64,000 nucleotides of DNA from Melioribacteraceae bacterium (GTDB lineage Bacteria; Bacteroidota; Ignavibacteria; Ignavibacteriales; Melioribacteraceae). The number at the start of each line of letters is the position of its first letter. The first letter of the stretch is position 1. The DNA is taken from assembly GCA_027030245.1 (NCBI GenBank), contig JALVFE010000021.1, forward strand, positions 62,001 through 126,000, written 5' to 3'. Both the position numbers and the translations under genes were made by a program. Shown here one piece after another: positions 1-9,037 of this stretch. The notes under the pieces were generated by a model that was not told the DNA's origin, made no database searches, and worked only from the letters and a program-made list of their open reading frames with translations.

Positions 1-1241
1 ACAAAAGTAGAACGGTTAATTCTGGAAGCGCCGGATTTGTTTCGCATGTTCTCTCTCAGATATGTAGCTCCCACTTGCTTATTAATCGCTTCGATTTCTT
101 TATTGTACGGCGGTAATGCTTCAACTACGGGTATCTGTAAAGTAAGAGGTAAGTTTAAGTTAAAATCATTGGAAAACCAAGGTTTTAAGCCTAAATTACC
201 GACCGGTTCGAAATCCGGTTTTTCTCCGATTTTATCGAACACCGCTTTTACCGCCAAAGGAATATGCTGTATTGAAGCAACCCTTACACCTTTAGTGCTA
301 ACCTTTTCGGGCTCATCCGGATTAAATACGGGCACGCCGAAATAATCGTCGAACCATTTTTCTTTAGCCAAAGCGTCGTCTCCTTCGCCGGCAAGTGCTC
401 CGGCATGACCGCAAGCTCTTGTTAAATTCGATTTCCATCGTCCCGTAACGCACGCAATAATGGGTTTATCGAATTTCAATTTACCGGATTCAATCATTTC
501 CAAAGCTTGTTGTTCGTAATATCCGCCGGGTTCAACGTATAACGTAACCGCTTTTGTTCTTTCGTCGTTTTGCGCCGCATAAAGAAATTCCGGAACGGCA
601 AATTGAATTATTACGTCTTTACCCGAACTTATGATTGTGGAAGTTCCGAAACCGGCAGTCTTTAAATATTCTGCTATGGTGGTGCTAAAATTTCCCGAGT
701 TACTATGAATTGCAATTGAACCTTTGAGCAAAGTTTCTTCCGGTCTGTCGCCCCCAAGAGCGCCGCCGATTCTCACATGGTTCCATGAATCGGCTACACC
801 TAAACAGTTTGCGCCGAACACATCTATTTCATTGGCTTGAGCGATTGCCCGTATCAATCGTTGATCTTTCACGCTTAATTTTTCTGTGATGATAATTATT
901 TTTTTCAAATTTTCTGAATTGTAATGGCATAATTCAGTTACGGCGTGAAAAACGGCATCCGGCGGAAGGTAAATAACGCTTGTATCGAAATAATGATTTT
1001 TAACCACTTCGGCTAAACGGCTGTAAACGGGAATGTCTCCGGCTTTGGTTTCCAATTTGCCTTTTCTTCCGTATTGAACTCCCGCAACAATATTTCCGCC
1101 GCTGTATTCATGAGAAACGGGTGTAACATTTCTGCTTTCGTTTCCCAAAATATTCATTACAACAACTTTAGAATCTTTTGTAGCTATTTCGTCGAGGGAA
1201 TTTATTCCCACAAAATAATTAAAAGGTTTTTCGGGTTGCAT
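1..1241 (-). CDS. aclA: ATP-citrate lyase, large (alpha) subunit, 3' part outside window
   Basis: The frame is open from ATG at 1241-1239 to the window edge, giving about 413 N-terminal residues; the 3' end lies outside. With AclB it cleaves citrate with ATP and CoA to acetyl-CoA and oxaloacetate, the step that runs the TCA cycle in reverse. The first ~300 residues are a succinyl-CoA-synthetase-alpha-like domain with the active-site GHAGA motif near residue 279, the position of the phosphohistidine in this superfamily. The frame continues well past the ~290-residue length of SucD, as expected for AclA, which carries an extra citrate-synthase-like part. An AGAGGAAG ribosome site sits just upstream and aclB ends 12 bp before the start, so the two are one operon. 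A plain succinyl-CoA ligase is unlikely because of this length. Confidence 0.88.
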   Translation of the reverse strand, partial: MQPEKPFNYFVGINSLDEIATKDSKVVVMNILGNESRNVTPVSHEYSGGNIVAGVQYGRKGKLETKAGDIPVYSRLAEVVKNHYFDTSVIYLPPDAVFHAVTELCHYNSENLKKIIIITEKLSVKDQRLIRAIAQANEIDVFGANCLGVADSWNHVRIGGALGGDRPEETLLKGSIAIHSNSGNFSTTIAEYLKTAGFGTSTIISSGKDVIIQFAVPEFLYAAQNDERTKAVTLYVEPGGYYEQQALEMIESGKLKFDKPIIACVTGRWKSNLTRACGHAGALAGEGDDALAKEKWFDDYFGVPVFNPDEPEKVSTKGVRVASIQHIPLAVKAVFDKIGEKPDFEPVGNLGLKPWFSNDFNLNLPLTLQIPVVEALPPYNKEIEAINKQVGATYLRENMRNKSGASRINRSTF

Positions 1242-1253
1242 ATTCTTCCTCTG

Positions 1254-2507
1254 TTAAGCTTTAACTGTTTGATTTTTTATTTCGTCCATCCAATCGTCAA
1301 TATCTTTGGCATATTGAACCACTTCAACCATTGAACTGTCGTATCCGAAAAATTTATACGAAATACTTAAACTGTCTAAAATATCACGGGCATAACCCAT
1401 TCCTCTTATCAGGTTTGGTCCGCCGCGACCAACAACCACGTAAATATTGGGTTTGCCGTTTTGTGCAACGTATTCTTTCAAAGCATCGAACATTGCTTTG
1501 AACGTAACGAAAATATCAGTGTTGTTTGCCTTCCCTCCGATTATTAAAAGAACGTTGCTTTGTTTTAACCAATGCTTATAAACTATTTTTGCAATTTCGT
1601 ACATTTTGTCGTAAGGCGGATTTCCTCCAAAATCGCTGGAAATGGTTGCTTTTTTACCGAGTGTTTCCGTAGCCGCACTGTTAGCACCTCCGCCGAACAT
1701 GAAAGCGGTAACCGTTCCGTAGGGATTAATTACAACAACATCGCTCTGACCTCGGTAAGTTCTAAGCTGATTTATTTCCTCTTCAAACTGACTCATATCG
1801 GTTTGAAAAATTTCCATCGGTAAATTAAGTCTCTGCCACTGATGGTTATCCCGGTCGAACTGGGCTTTAAAATCGCACGCATACGTAATTAGTTTCCCTT
1901 TCTCGTTTTTTAACCGGATAGGATTAATCTCGAGCATCATAAAGCCGAAATCGTTGTAAAGGTTCCATAGTTTCGGTAAGTGCTGGGCTAATGGTGATAT
2001 AATTTCGCGCGGAGCGTTTATTTCCGTAAGTGCATCAATAATGTGATAAGTTTTAAGTCCCGTTATCGGATCGAAAGTACCTTCGTAAATTTCGCCGGGT
2101 TCCAATTCTTCAATATCAACACCTCCGTGATGAGTAAGAGTGAAATTTACTTTTCTTGTTTTTGTAGATACATGTAGATTAAAATAAATTTCGTACGAAG
2201 CCGGAATAAACTCCTCGAAAGTAACTCCGTTTGCTTGAATTACTCTGTCATGAAACAGATGCTGGGCAAAATAAAGTTTTCTCTTAGCTGCCATTGCTTC
2301 GATAGGGGAATCAACGATTTTTACCAACCCGGCTTTGCCTTTTTTCCCAACTCCACCGTAAAAGACAGGTTTTACAACGCATTTTCCTTCTTTGCTCATC
2401 AATTGTTCTACTTCTTCCAAAGTCGCGTCGGCATCCAAAATCATTGGGGTAGGAAATTTTGCAGTATCCAATATTTGTTTGCCGTATTTCATTCCGGTAA
2501 TTTGCAT
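1254..2507 (-). CDS. aclB: ATP-citrate lyase, small (beta) subunit
   Basis: This 417-residue protein is the ATP-grasp/CoA-ligase-beta type subunit that pairs with AclA, a little longer than the ~400 residues usual for AclB. The N-terminal part (about 1-240) is the ATP-grasp fold, with VKPVFYGGVGKKGKAGLV near residue 46 and the metal-site segment MMLEINPIRL near 190. The C-terminal part (about 255-410) is the flavodoxin-like CoA-ligase domain with the glycine-rich FMFGGGANSAATETLG near 270 and VVGRGGPNLIRGMGYA near 365. A GGGAGAAG ribosome site supports the ATG at 2507. It is the first gene of aclBA and faces the divergent ligase cluster across a ~290-bp gap. Citryl-CoA synthetase of the Hydrogenobacter type is the main alternative; the long AclA partner argues against it. 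Confidence 0.88.
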   Translation of the reverse strand: MQITGMKYGKQILDTAKFPTPMILDADATLEEVEQLMSKEGKCVVKPVFYGGVGKKGKAGLVKIVDSPIEAMAAKRKLYFAQHLFHDRVIQANGVTFEEFIPASYEIYFNLHVSTKTRKVNFTLTHHGGVDIEELEPGEIYEGTFDPITGLKTYHIIDALTEINAPREIISPLAQHLPKLWNLYNDFGFMMLEINPIRLKNEKGKLITYACDFKAQFDRDNHQWQRLNLPMEIFQTDMSQFEEEINQLRTYRGQSDVVVINPYGTVTAFMFGGGANSAATETLGKKATISSDFGGNPPYDKMYEIAKIVYKHWLKQSNVLLIIGGKANNTDIFVTFKAMFDALKEYVAQNGKPNIYVVVGRGGPNLIRGMGYARDILDSLSISYKFFGYDSSMVEVVQYAKDIDDWMDEIKNQTVKA

Positions 2508-2705
2508 ACACTTCTCCCGTTGTAATTGAAAAATTTATTTAGAAAATAATTTCATGCAGATTTTCAGGAAGAGGAATATTCGGGATTAAAAATATTAAAA
2601 GTTTTTTAGGATATAAAGTAAACTTAAAAATCCCTCTTCACAATGAATTTTCAAAAATTTTATAGTATTAAAATCTTGGAAGAGATTTCAACTTTGGAAA
2701 AATAA

Positions 2706-2738
2706 TTGTGAAATTAAACGGTAACTTTTTTATATTGC
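2706..2738 (+). promoter_or_regulatory. possible Bacteroidota-type promoter of the ligase cluster
   Basis: TTG at 2706-2708 and TATATTGC at 2731-2738 resemble the -33 (TTTG) and -7 (TAnnTTTG) elements known from Bacteroidota sigma-ABfr promoters, with 22 bp between them. It lies ~60 bp before the first ligase gene. The match is partial in an AT-rich gap, so it is a suggestion only. Confidence 0.3.
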
Positions 2739-2799
2739 ACTTAATTTTTTAAGAATCCAATCCGCACTGGTTCAAAATTTAATGCAAGGGTAAATCTCA

Positions 2800-3777
2800 A
2801 TGAAAAAAATCGGAATTCTGTTCGGTCAGGAAAACACTTTTCCGCAAGCTTTTGTAGAAAGAGTTAACTCGAAAAAAGTTGACGGCATAAAAGCCGAGTT
2901 TGTAAAAATCAATAAAGTAATTCAAGGCGAGCCGGTAGAATATGACGTTATTATCGATAGAATTTCGCAAGATATACCGTTTTACCGAAGTTATTTGAAA
3001 AATGCCGCATTAACAGGAACGGCGGTAATCAATAATCCCTTTTGGTGGAGCGCAGACGAAAAGTTTTTTAACAATGCGCTTGCTACCAAGATTGACGTGC
3101 ATGTTCCAAAAACCGTGTTATTACCTTCTAACCAGCATCCTCCGGATACCAACGAAATGTCGATGAGAAATCTTGAGTATCCGCTTGATTGGGACGGTAT
3201 TTTTGAATATGTAGGATTTCCGGCTTTCTTCAAACCTTTTGCAGGCGGCGGATGGAAAAACGTTTACAAAATCCATAACAGAGACGAATTTTTCCAAATT
3301 TATAATTCAACAGGAACGCTTGTGATGATGTTGCAAGAGGCAATAGAATTTACCGATTATTTCCGTTGTTATTGTTTGGACAGACGCGATGTTAGGATAA
3401 TGCAATACGACCCAAATCAACCGCATCATTTGAGATATGTTAAAAATCCAAAACCGGTAGAATCGAAATTACTAAAGCGAATGGAGGAAGATGTTCTCAA
3501 AATTAATAATGCTCTTGGTTATGATTTTAATACGGTAGAACTGGCAATACGAGACGGAATACCTTACGCAATTGATTTCGGTAATCCGGCACCGGATGCC
3601 GATCTTTATTCGGTTGGGGAAGAAAATTTCGAATGGGTTGTTGAAGCCGCCGCAAACATGGCGATAAGACGGGCTAAAAACCATAAACCGGGAACTAATA
3701 ATTTAACATGGGGTAACTTTATAACTACTTTTGCAAACAACCAAAAACTAGTATCAAATAAATTAAAAGCAAAATAA
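2800..3777 (+). CDS. ATP-grasp family ligase (RimK-like)
   Basis: A 325-residue protein with an ATP-grasp layout: an N-terminal Rossmann-like region starting MKKIGILFGQENTFP, a central nucleotide-binding strand-loop at FPAFFKPFAGGGWKNVY (about residues 144-160), and a C-terminal metal-site strand AIDFGNPAPDADLY (about 262-275). Enzymes of this fold join a carboxylate, activated as acyl phosphate, to an amine or thiol. The substrate cannot be told from the sequence. The start has AAGGG upstream. It is first of three tightly spaced plus-strand genes (4 bp to the next), the second being a GCS2-type ligase and the third another ATP-grasp-like protein, so it probably performs one condensation of a multi-step amide or peptide synthesis. 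No signal peptide; cytoplasmic. Confidence 0.75.
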   Translation: MKKIGILFGQENTFPQAFVERVNSKKVDGIKAEFVKINKVIQGEPVEYDVIIDRISQDIPFYRSYLKNAALTGTAVINNPFWWSADEKFFNNALATKIDVHVPKTVLLPSNQHPPDTNEMSMRNLEYPLDWDGIFEYVGFPAFFKPFAGGGWKNVYKIHNRDEFFQIYNSTGTLVMMLQEAIEFTDYFRCYCLDRRDVRIMQYDPNQPHHLRYVKNPKPVESKLLKRMEEDVLKINNALGYDFNTVELAIRDGIPYAIDFGNPAPDADLYSVGEENFEWVVEAAANMAIRRAKNHKPGTNNLTWGNFITTFANNQKLVSNKLKAK

Positions 3778-3781
3778 AGTC

Positions 3782-4891
3782 ATGACAGACCAACTTTTTT
3801 CACTGGGAATAGAGGAAGAATTCCAGATTGTTGATCCGAAAACACGCGAGTTGAAATCGCATGTTCAGCAACTTTTGGAAGACGGTAAAATGGTTCTGAA
3901 AGAACAAATAAAAGCCGAAATGCACCAATCCGTTGTTGAAGCTGGATCGACAATTTGTGCAAATATTCAAGAGGCAAGGGAAGAGGTAGTCAAGTTAAGA
4001 ACCAACATTGCAAAAGTAGCCGACCTACACGGTTTGAAAATCGCTTCTGCCGGCACACATCCTTTTTCACGTTGGGAAGATCAAGCGATAACAAACCACC
4101 CGAGGTATCAGGAAGTTGTACACGATATGCAGCAGGTGGCGCGCGCAAATCTGATATTCGGTTTGCACGTCCACGTCGGCATTGCAGATAAAGAGATGGC
4201 AATTCATATAATGAATGCGGCAAGATATTTTCTTCCGCATATTTACGCATTGTCCACCAATTCACCGTTCTGGAAAGGCAGAAATACCGGATTCAAATCT
4301 TACAGGGCAAAAATATTCGATCGTTTCCCGCGAACGGGAATACCCGATTATTTTAACAGTCACGACGAATTTAAAAGATACGTAGAGCTTCTCGTAAAAA
4401 CCAATTGTATAGAAGATGCAAGTAAAATTTGGTGGGATATACGTCCTCATCCGAAATATCCTACGTTGGAGTTTAGAGTTTGCGACGTTCAACTGAGAGT
4501 GGATGAAACAATTGCCCTTGCGGCTTTAATGCAAGCAATAGTTGCAAAATTATATAAACTGATTAAACAAAACTTGGGATTCAGACTTTACCGGAGACTT
4601 TACATTAACGAAAACAAATGGCGCGCCAGTAGATACGGTATCGATGCGAAACTGATTGATTTCGGAAAGCAAGCCGAAGTTGATACGCACGTTTTAATCG
4701 ACGAATTACTTGAATTTGTAGATGATGTTGTTGATGATTTGGGAAGCAGGGAAGAACTGAATTACATCCATAAAATTCTTAAATACGGTACCGGTGCCGA
4801 TAGGCAACTACGTGTATGGGAACAAACAAAAGATTTGCGCAAAGTGGTTGATTATATTATCGACGAAACATATAAGGGAATAAATATCTAA
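3782..4891 (+). CDS. GCS2-type carboxylate-amine ligase (YbdK family)
   Basis: This 369-residue protein opens with the family signature SLGIEEEFQIVDPKTREL and carries HVHVGI (about residue 129) and the ISTNSPFW-like segment ALSTNSPFWKGRNTGFKSYR (about 156-175), all typical of the GCS2/YbdK branch of the glutamine-synthetase-fold ligases. Family members form gamma-glutamyl or related amides using ATP; E. coli YbdK has weak glutamate-cysteine ligase activity. It starts 4 bp after the preceding ATP-grasp gene and is followed after 18 bp by a second ATP-grasp-like gene, so translation is probably coupled. Neighbours do not include a recognisable glutathione synthetase, so the product need not be glutathione; what amine or acid is joined is unknown. 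Confidence 0.85.
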   Translation: MTDQLFSLGIEEEFQIVDPKTRELKSHVQQLLEDGKMVLKEQIKAEMHQSVVEAGSTICANIQEAREEVVKLRTNIAKVADLHGLKIASAGTHPFSRWEDQAITNHPRYQEVVHDMQQVARANLIFGLHVHVGIADKEMAIHIMNAARYFLPHIYALSTNSPFWKGRNTGFKSYRAKIFDRFPRTGIPDYFNSHDEFKRYVELLVKTNCIEDASKIWWDIRPHPKYPTLEFRVCDVQLRVDETIALAALMQAIVAKLYKLIKQNLGFRLYRRLYINENKWRASRYGIDAKLIDFGKQAEVDTHVLIDELLEFVDDVVDDLGSREELNYIHKILKYGTGADRQLRVWEQTKDLRKVVDYIIDETYKGINI

Positions 4892-4909
4892 ATAAAGGTA
4901 AATATAACC

Positions 4910-6085
4910 ATGGTTCGGGAATTACGGGAGAAGTTTAACGCCGATTTCACTGACGAAAAATATAATGCTTTAATAAACGATATTGAAAACAAGATTAACC
5001 GGAAGTTGGATTTCAGAATTTGTGAAACGCCATTATTTCTTGACAAAAAGAACATTACTGTTTTAGTTGACGCTGCTTACGAAATTGCCGGTATAATCGA
5101 AAAAATTGATTTTGGAAACTCACACCGTACATTCGTGCCGGAAAAATATTTTGTGCCCAACGAAGATTCGCATCCGTTATTTCTTCAAATTGATTTTGCC
5201 ATAACACGGGACGAAGAGGGAAATATTCTTCCGCAACTAATTGAGCTGCAAGGTTTTCCGTCGCTCTATAACTTTCAAGCATTTTTGGATTCCGAGCTCC
5301 GGAAGTTTTATGATTTGCCCTCGGAACTTACTCCTTATTTTAACGGACTCGATTACGATTCGTACATCGAAAAACTTAAAAGGGCAATGATTGGTGATTC
5401 GAATCCCGAAAATGTTATTCTACTTGAAATAGACCCGTACAACCAAAAGACATGGATAGATTTTCATATTGCCGAGATGCAACTTGGGATTAAACCCGTA
5501 TGTATTAGCGACGTAATTCAAGAAGGGAAAAATTTGTATTATGAAATAGACGGAAGGAAAATAAAAATCGATAAAATTTATAATCGAGTTATTTTTGATG
5601 AATTGGAACGCAGCGAAATTAAACCGAGTTTCAATTTTTTCGAAGAATTTAACGTAACTTGGCTCAGTCATCCCAATTGGTTTTTCAAAATAAGTAAAAA
5701 TATTTTGCCATTGATTAAAAGTAAATATGCTCCGCCTTCTTATTATTTGGATGAACTTTCAGTTTATCCCGGAGACTTGGAAAATTATGTTTTGAAACCT
5801 TTGTTTTCGTTTGCCGGTTCGGGTGTTAAAATAGAAATTTCCCAAAACGATTTGGATAAAATAAAAGACAAAGAAAATTATATTTTGCAACGAAAAGTAA
5901 AATACGAACCGGTTATTAAAACTCCCGACGGTTATGCAAAGGCGGAAGTAAGAATGATGTTTTTATGGGAAGATAAACCCGAACTTGTAAATAATTTATT
6001 AAGAGTTAGCAAAGGGAAAATGATAGGCGTCGATTACAACAAAAATAAAACTTGGGTAGGCGCAAATATAATGTATCACGAATAA
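4910..6085 (+). CDS. putative ATP-grasp-like ligase
   Basis: A 391-residue cytoplasmic protein. Near residues 296-310 it has YVLKPLFSFAGSGVKI, which fits the lysine and glycine-rich loop of ATP-grasp enzymes, and a late AEVRMMFLWEDKPELVNNLLR (from about 345) that could supply metal-binding residues. The N-terminal half contains a characteristic LIELQGFPSLYNFQAF segment (about 105-121) that I do not connect to a named family. The gene closes the three-ligase cluster; AAAGG lies nine bases before its ATG. The ATP-grasp assignment rests on few motifs and on the company it keeps, so the specific reaction is open. A stem-loop lies right after the gene. Confidence 0.55.
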   Translation: MVRELREKFNADFTDEKYNALINDIENKINRKLDFRICETPLFLDKKNITVLVDAAYEIAGIIEKIDFGNSHRTFVPEKYFVPNEDSHPLFLQIDFAITRDEEGNILPQLIELQGFPSLYNFQAFLDSELRKFYDLPSELTPYFNGLDYDSYIEKLKRAMIGDSNPENVILLEIDPYNQKTWIDFHIAEMQLGIKPVCISDVIQEGKNLYYEIDGRKIKIDKIYNRVIFDELERSEIKPSFNFFEEFNVTWLSHPNWFFKISKNILPLIKSKYAPPSYYLDELSVYPGDLENYVLKPLFSFAGSGVKIEISQNDLDKIKDKENYILQRKVKYEPVIKTPDGYAKAEVRMMFLWEDKPELVNNLLRVSKGKMIGVDYNKNKTWVGANIMYHE

Positions 6086-6094
6086 ACGGTTGAT

Positions 6095-6125
6095 AAAAAA
6101 CCTGCCGGAGAAAAATCCCCGGCAG
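6095..6125 (-). terminator. rho-independent terminator of the phosphofructokinase gene
   Basis: CTGCCGG (6102-6108) pairs with CCGGCAG (6119-6125) around a 10-base loop. On the minus strand the stem is followed by a run of six T, so it ends the minus-strand phosphofructokinase transcript. It sits between two convergent genes and may also slow plus-strand transcription, although the plus side lacks a T tract. Confidence 0.7.
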
Positions 6126-6145
6126 AAAAGTAAAGTAAAAATTTA

Positions 6146-7348
6146 TTAATCGCTTGCCATAATAAACAAAGGTTTCGATTCGAAACTCTTGTAAAACGGT
6201 CGCAGTCTTTCCGTGTTGTAATATTTTTCAACGTCAACTTTTTTCTTAAAGCTCGTAACAATTTCTATTTGTTGATTATCGTATCTACCGTTTTTCAAAG
6301 TAACCAGACGGCCGTGAGTGTTATCGAGAATCAAATCCAGAGCCAAATTACCGAAAGCCATCGGAACAATAGAATCGATTGCGTCCGGATTTCCGCAGCG
6401 CACGAGATACCCTAAACGTTGATTAATAACATTAATCCTTCTTCCGTTATTGTATTTAGGCGAAAGCTCTTTCAACTTTCTTGAAACCAAATCTCCGATA
6501 CCGCCGAGTTTTTTATGACCGAACATATCTTTCTCTTCACTTTCAAAAATCATTTCCGCACCATCAAACATAGCGCCTTCGGAGACGAGAACAACCGAAT
6601 ATTTACTTGGATTTGTGTAGCGGTCTGCAACAAGCAATTCAGTTAACCGTTCCATATCGAATTTATATTCGGGAATAACGCATCGGTTGGCAGCGCCCGC
6701 CATCGTGGGAAGAAGGGCAGTGAATCCGGCATAACGTCCGAATACTTCGATTACCAAAAATCTTTCGTGTGATCCGGCTGTAGTTCTTAAATTATGTGTT
6801 AATTCAATTGTTCTGGTAACGCAAGTGCTAAACCCGATGCAATAATCCGTCCCCGGAACGTCATTATCCATAGTTTTAGGTATGGCTACAACGTTTACTC
6901 CTTCTTTGTGAAGACGGACGCCGTAGCTCAATGTATCGTCGCCACCGATTGGAATTAAATGGTCTATGCCTAAAAATTCCAAATTTTTTAATACTTCAGG
7001 GGTTAAATCATTCACATCGTCTGTATAAGTATCTTTGAGATGTTCGGGAACAACCTCTTTGGGAACATGGCTCGGACGGGTGCGGGATGAATGCAAGAAC
7101 GTTCCACCGGTTCTACCTGCTTTATTAACTATTTCTTCGGAAAGATAAGTAAAATTACTACTGTTATCGTATTTTTTATCACGGACTATATCAATCATTC
7201 CGCCCCAGCCACGTCTTATACCGACAACTTTAAAACCTTCTCTCAAAGCACGAATTGTAATGGCACGGATTGCCGGATTTAATCCGGGCACATCGCCGCC
7301 CCCGGTTAAAATTCCAATTACACCTTTAATCTTATTAATGTTTGCCAT
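6146..7348 (-). CDS. pfp: 6-phosphofructokinase, pyrophosphate-type signatures
   Basis: A 400-residue PfkA-superfamily enzyme that phosphorylates fructose 6-phosphate to fructose 1,6-bisphosphate in glycolysis. GGGD at 16-19 and the active-site PKTMDNDVPGTD from 157 are visible. Two positions that separate phosphoryl donors read as the PPi type: GGDD at 135-138 (ATP enzymes have GGDG) and Lys158 in PKTMDND (ATP enzymes have PGTIDND). From family knowledge this predicts a reversible PPi-dependent enzyme, though donor choice is inferred. AGAGGTGA precedes the ATG. The gene is monocistronic by appearance, with its own terminator, and lies downstream of two sodium symporter genes on the same strand. 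Confidence 0.85.
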   Translation of the reverse strand: MANINKIKGVIGILTGGGDVPGLNPAIRAITIRALREGFKVVGIRRGWGGMIDIVRDKKYDNSSNFTYLSEEIVNKAGRTGGTFLHSSRTRPSHVPKEVVPEHLKDTYTDDVNDLTPEVLKNLEFLGIDHLIPIGGDDTLSYGVRLHKEGVNVVAIPKTMDNDVPGTDYCIGFSTCVTRTIELTHNLRTTAGSHERFLVIEVFGRYAGFTALLPTMAGAANRCVIPEYKFDMERLTELLVADRYTNPSKYSVVLVSEGAMFDGAEMIFESEEKDMFGHKKLGGIGDLVSRKLKELSPKYNNGRRINVINQRLGYLVRCGNPDAIDSIVPMAFGNLALDLILDNTHGRLVTLKNGRYDNQQIEIVTSFKKKVDVEKYYNTERLRPFYKSFESKPLFIMASD

Positions 7349-7413
7349 CTTGTCACCTCTCGTATATTCTGGATTGTTTACAATAAATGAATTTCATCTA
7401 CAAAAATAACGAA

Positions 7414-9009
7414 TTATTTCTTTCTATAAACCGGATGATCGATTGCAAAATATTCTTTAGTCATTTTTTTCAGTTTTGACGACAACAAAATAATTGCGAT
7501 TAAATTCGGGAAAGTCATAAATCCTAATGCGGCATCTCCGAAATCCCAAACTTGTTCCAATTCGGCAATTGCACCGATAAAGACAAACAAAACGAAAACC
7601 CATTTATATGGAAGTATTGCTTTAGGACCAAATAAATAATCTGTGGCTCTATCACCGTAAAACGACCAGCTGATAGCGGTTGAAATGGCAAATAACAGAA
7701 CTGAAATTGTAACTATTTTATCTCCGTAAGCAAAAAGCCAGCTCAATCCTTGTTTAAAAGCATACGATGTTAACAAACTGCTGTTCATCAACTCACCGGT
7801 AAATTTCGGATCAACATGTTTAACAAAGAACTCGGTATGTTGCCAAGCACCAGTGGAAATGATAACCAAACCGGTTAAAGAACAAATAATGATTGTATCG
7901 ATAAACGGGCCAAGCATTGCAACCGAGCCTTCGCGAACCGCATATTTTGTTTTAGCAGTGGAATGGGCAATTGCAGCGCTGCCTTGTCCGGCTTCGTTTG
8001 AATAAAGTCCGCGTTTTACTCCCCAAAGCATAGTGTTAAGCATAATAAGGAAAGTTCCGCCGCCAACTCCCGCAACTTGGGAAGGCGGATTGAAAGCCAT
8101 TTGAAAAATCAAAGAGAAGCTTTCGCCTAGTTTATCGAAATTTCCCAATAATATTAACGCGGTTGAAAACACATAAATGATTGCCATAAACGGTGCCAAG
8201 AATCCGGTAACCTTGCCGATTCTTTTAATTCCACCGATAATTACCAGCCCTACAATAAATGACAATACCAAGCCGTTAATTACCTGCTCGACGGAAACAC
8301 TAAAACCACTGAATATTTGATGTTTTATTGTTAAAAAATGATCTGTGCCAACGATTTGAGCAACTTCGGAATAAATTTGATCCGATACGGTAAAAGATTG
8401 AATTGCATTTCCGGTGGCAAAAGAACAAATAACGGCGAATATGGCAAAAGATACAGCAAGCCATCGCCATTTCATTCCAAGTCCTTTTTCGATTGTGTAC
8501 ATCGGACCGCCGGCTGTATGACCGTCCGGGTCAAAATCTCTGTATTTCAAAGCAAGCGTACTTTCCGCATATTTAAGAGTTGTACCGAAGAAAGCCGTTA
8601 TCCACATCCAAAATAAAGCGCCGGGACCGCCATAATACAAAGCCGTTGCTACACCGGCAATATTTCCGATTCCCACGGTTGCGGAAAGCGCAGTTGACAA
8701 AGCACGGAAATGATTAAGATCACCGGCATCTTCCGGATTATCATAGACTCCGGCTGTAACTTTTATTCCATGCCATAAATATTTTATTTGCGGAAAACCG
8801 AGTTTAAAAGTTACATAAACGCCTGTTCCCACAAGCGCAATTACCATTAAAGGAATTGAACCGAGCGGCGTGTCCTTGCTCGGAAAGTTTTTGAAGAAAT
8901 CGAAATTTCCCGGAAAACTCCAGATTGCAGTAAAAAATGAAACGCCCCAAAAGTAAAGTATTATTCCAATTATTACTAAAATTACTAATGCAAAAGTTTT
9001 TCTAGACAT
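7414..9009 (-). CDS. sodium:alanine symporter (AGCS family)
   Basis: A ~531-residue inner-membrane protein with about 10-11 hydrophobic segments. AGCS hallmarks are visible: ALSATVGIGNIAGVATAL near residue 108, YGGPGALFWMWITAFFG just after it, and KYAESTLALKYR. The family imports alanine or glycine with sodium. The ATG at 9009 is preferred over an in-frame TTG two codons earlier because neither has a strong ribosome site and the family usually starts on ATG. The next gene upstream is a second sodium-coupled amino-acid transporter 28 bp away, suggesting co-transcription for amino-acid uptake. Confidence 0.9.
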   Translation of the reverse strand: MSRKTFALVILVIIGIILYFWGVSFFTAIWSFPGNFDFFKNFPSKDTPLGSIPLMVIALVGTGVYVTFKLGFPQIKYLWHGIKVTAGVYDNPEDAGDLNHFRALSTALSATVGIGNIAGVATALYYGGPGALFWMWITAFFGTTLKYAESTLALKYRDFDPDGHTAGGPMYTIEKGLGMKWRWLAVSFAIFAVICSFATGNAIQSFTVSDQIYSEVAQIVGTDHFLTIKHQIFSGFSVSVEQVINGLVLSFIVGLVIIGGIKRIGKVTGFLAPFMAIIYVFSTALILLGNFDKLGESFSLIFQMAFNPPSQVAGVGGGTFLIMLNTMLWGVKRGLYSNEAGQGSAAIAHSTAKTKYAVREGSVAMLGPFIDTIIICSLTGLVIISTGAWQHTEFFVKHVDPKFTGELMNSSLLTSYAFKQGLSWLFAYGDKIVTISVLLFAISTAISWSFYGDRATDYLFGPKAILPYKWVFVLFVFIGAIAELEQVWDFGDAALGFMTFPNLIAIILLSSKLKKMTKEYFAIDHPVYRKK

Positions 9010-9037
9010 TTCCAAAATACAGTTAGTTTGTGAAGAA

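Noticed and set aside
37-345. Plus-strand 102-codon frame at the left edge
   Set aside because: Antisense to aclA, which is open to the window edge and has clear motifs.
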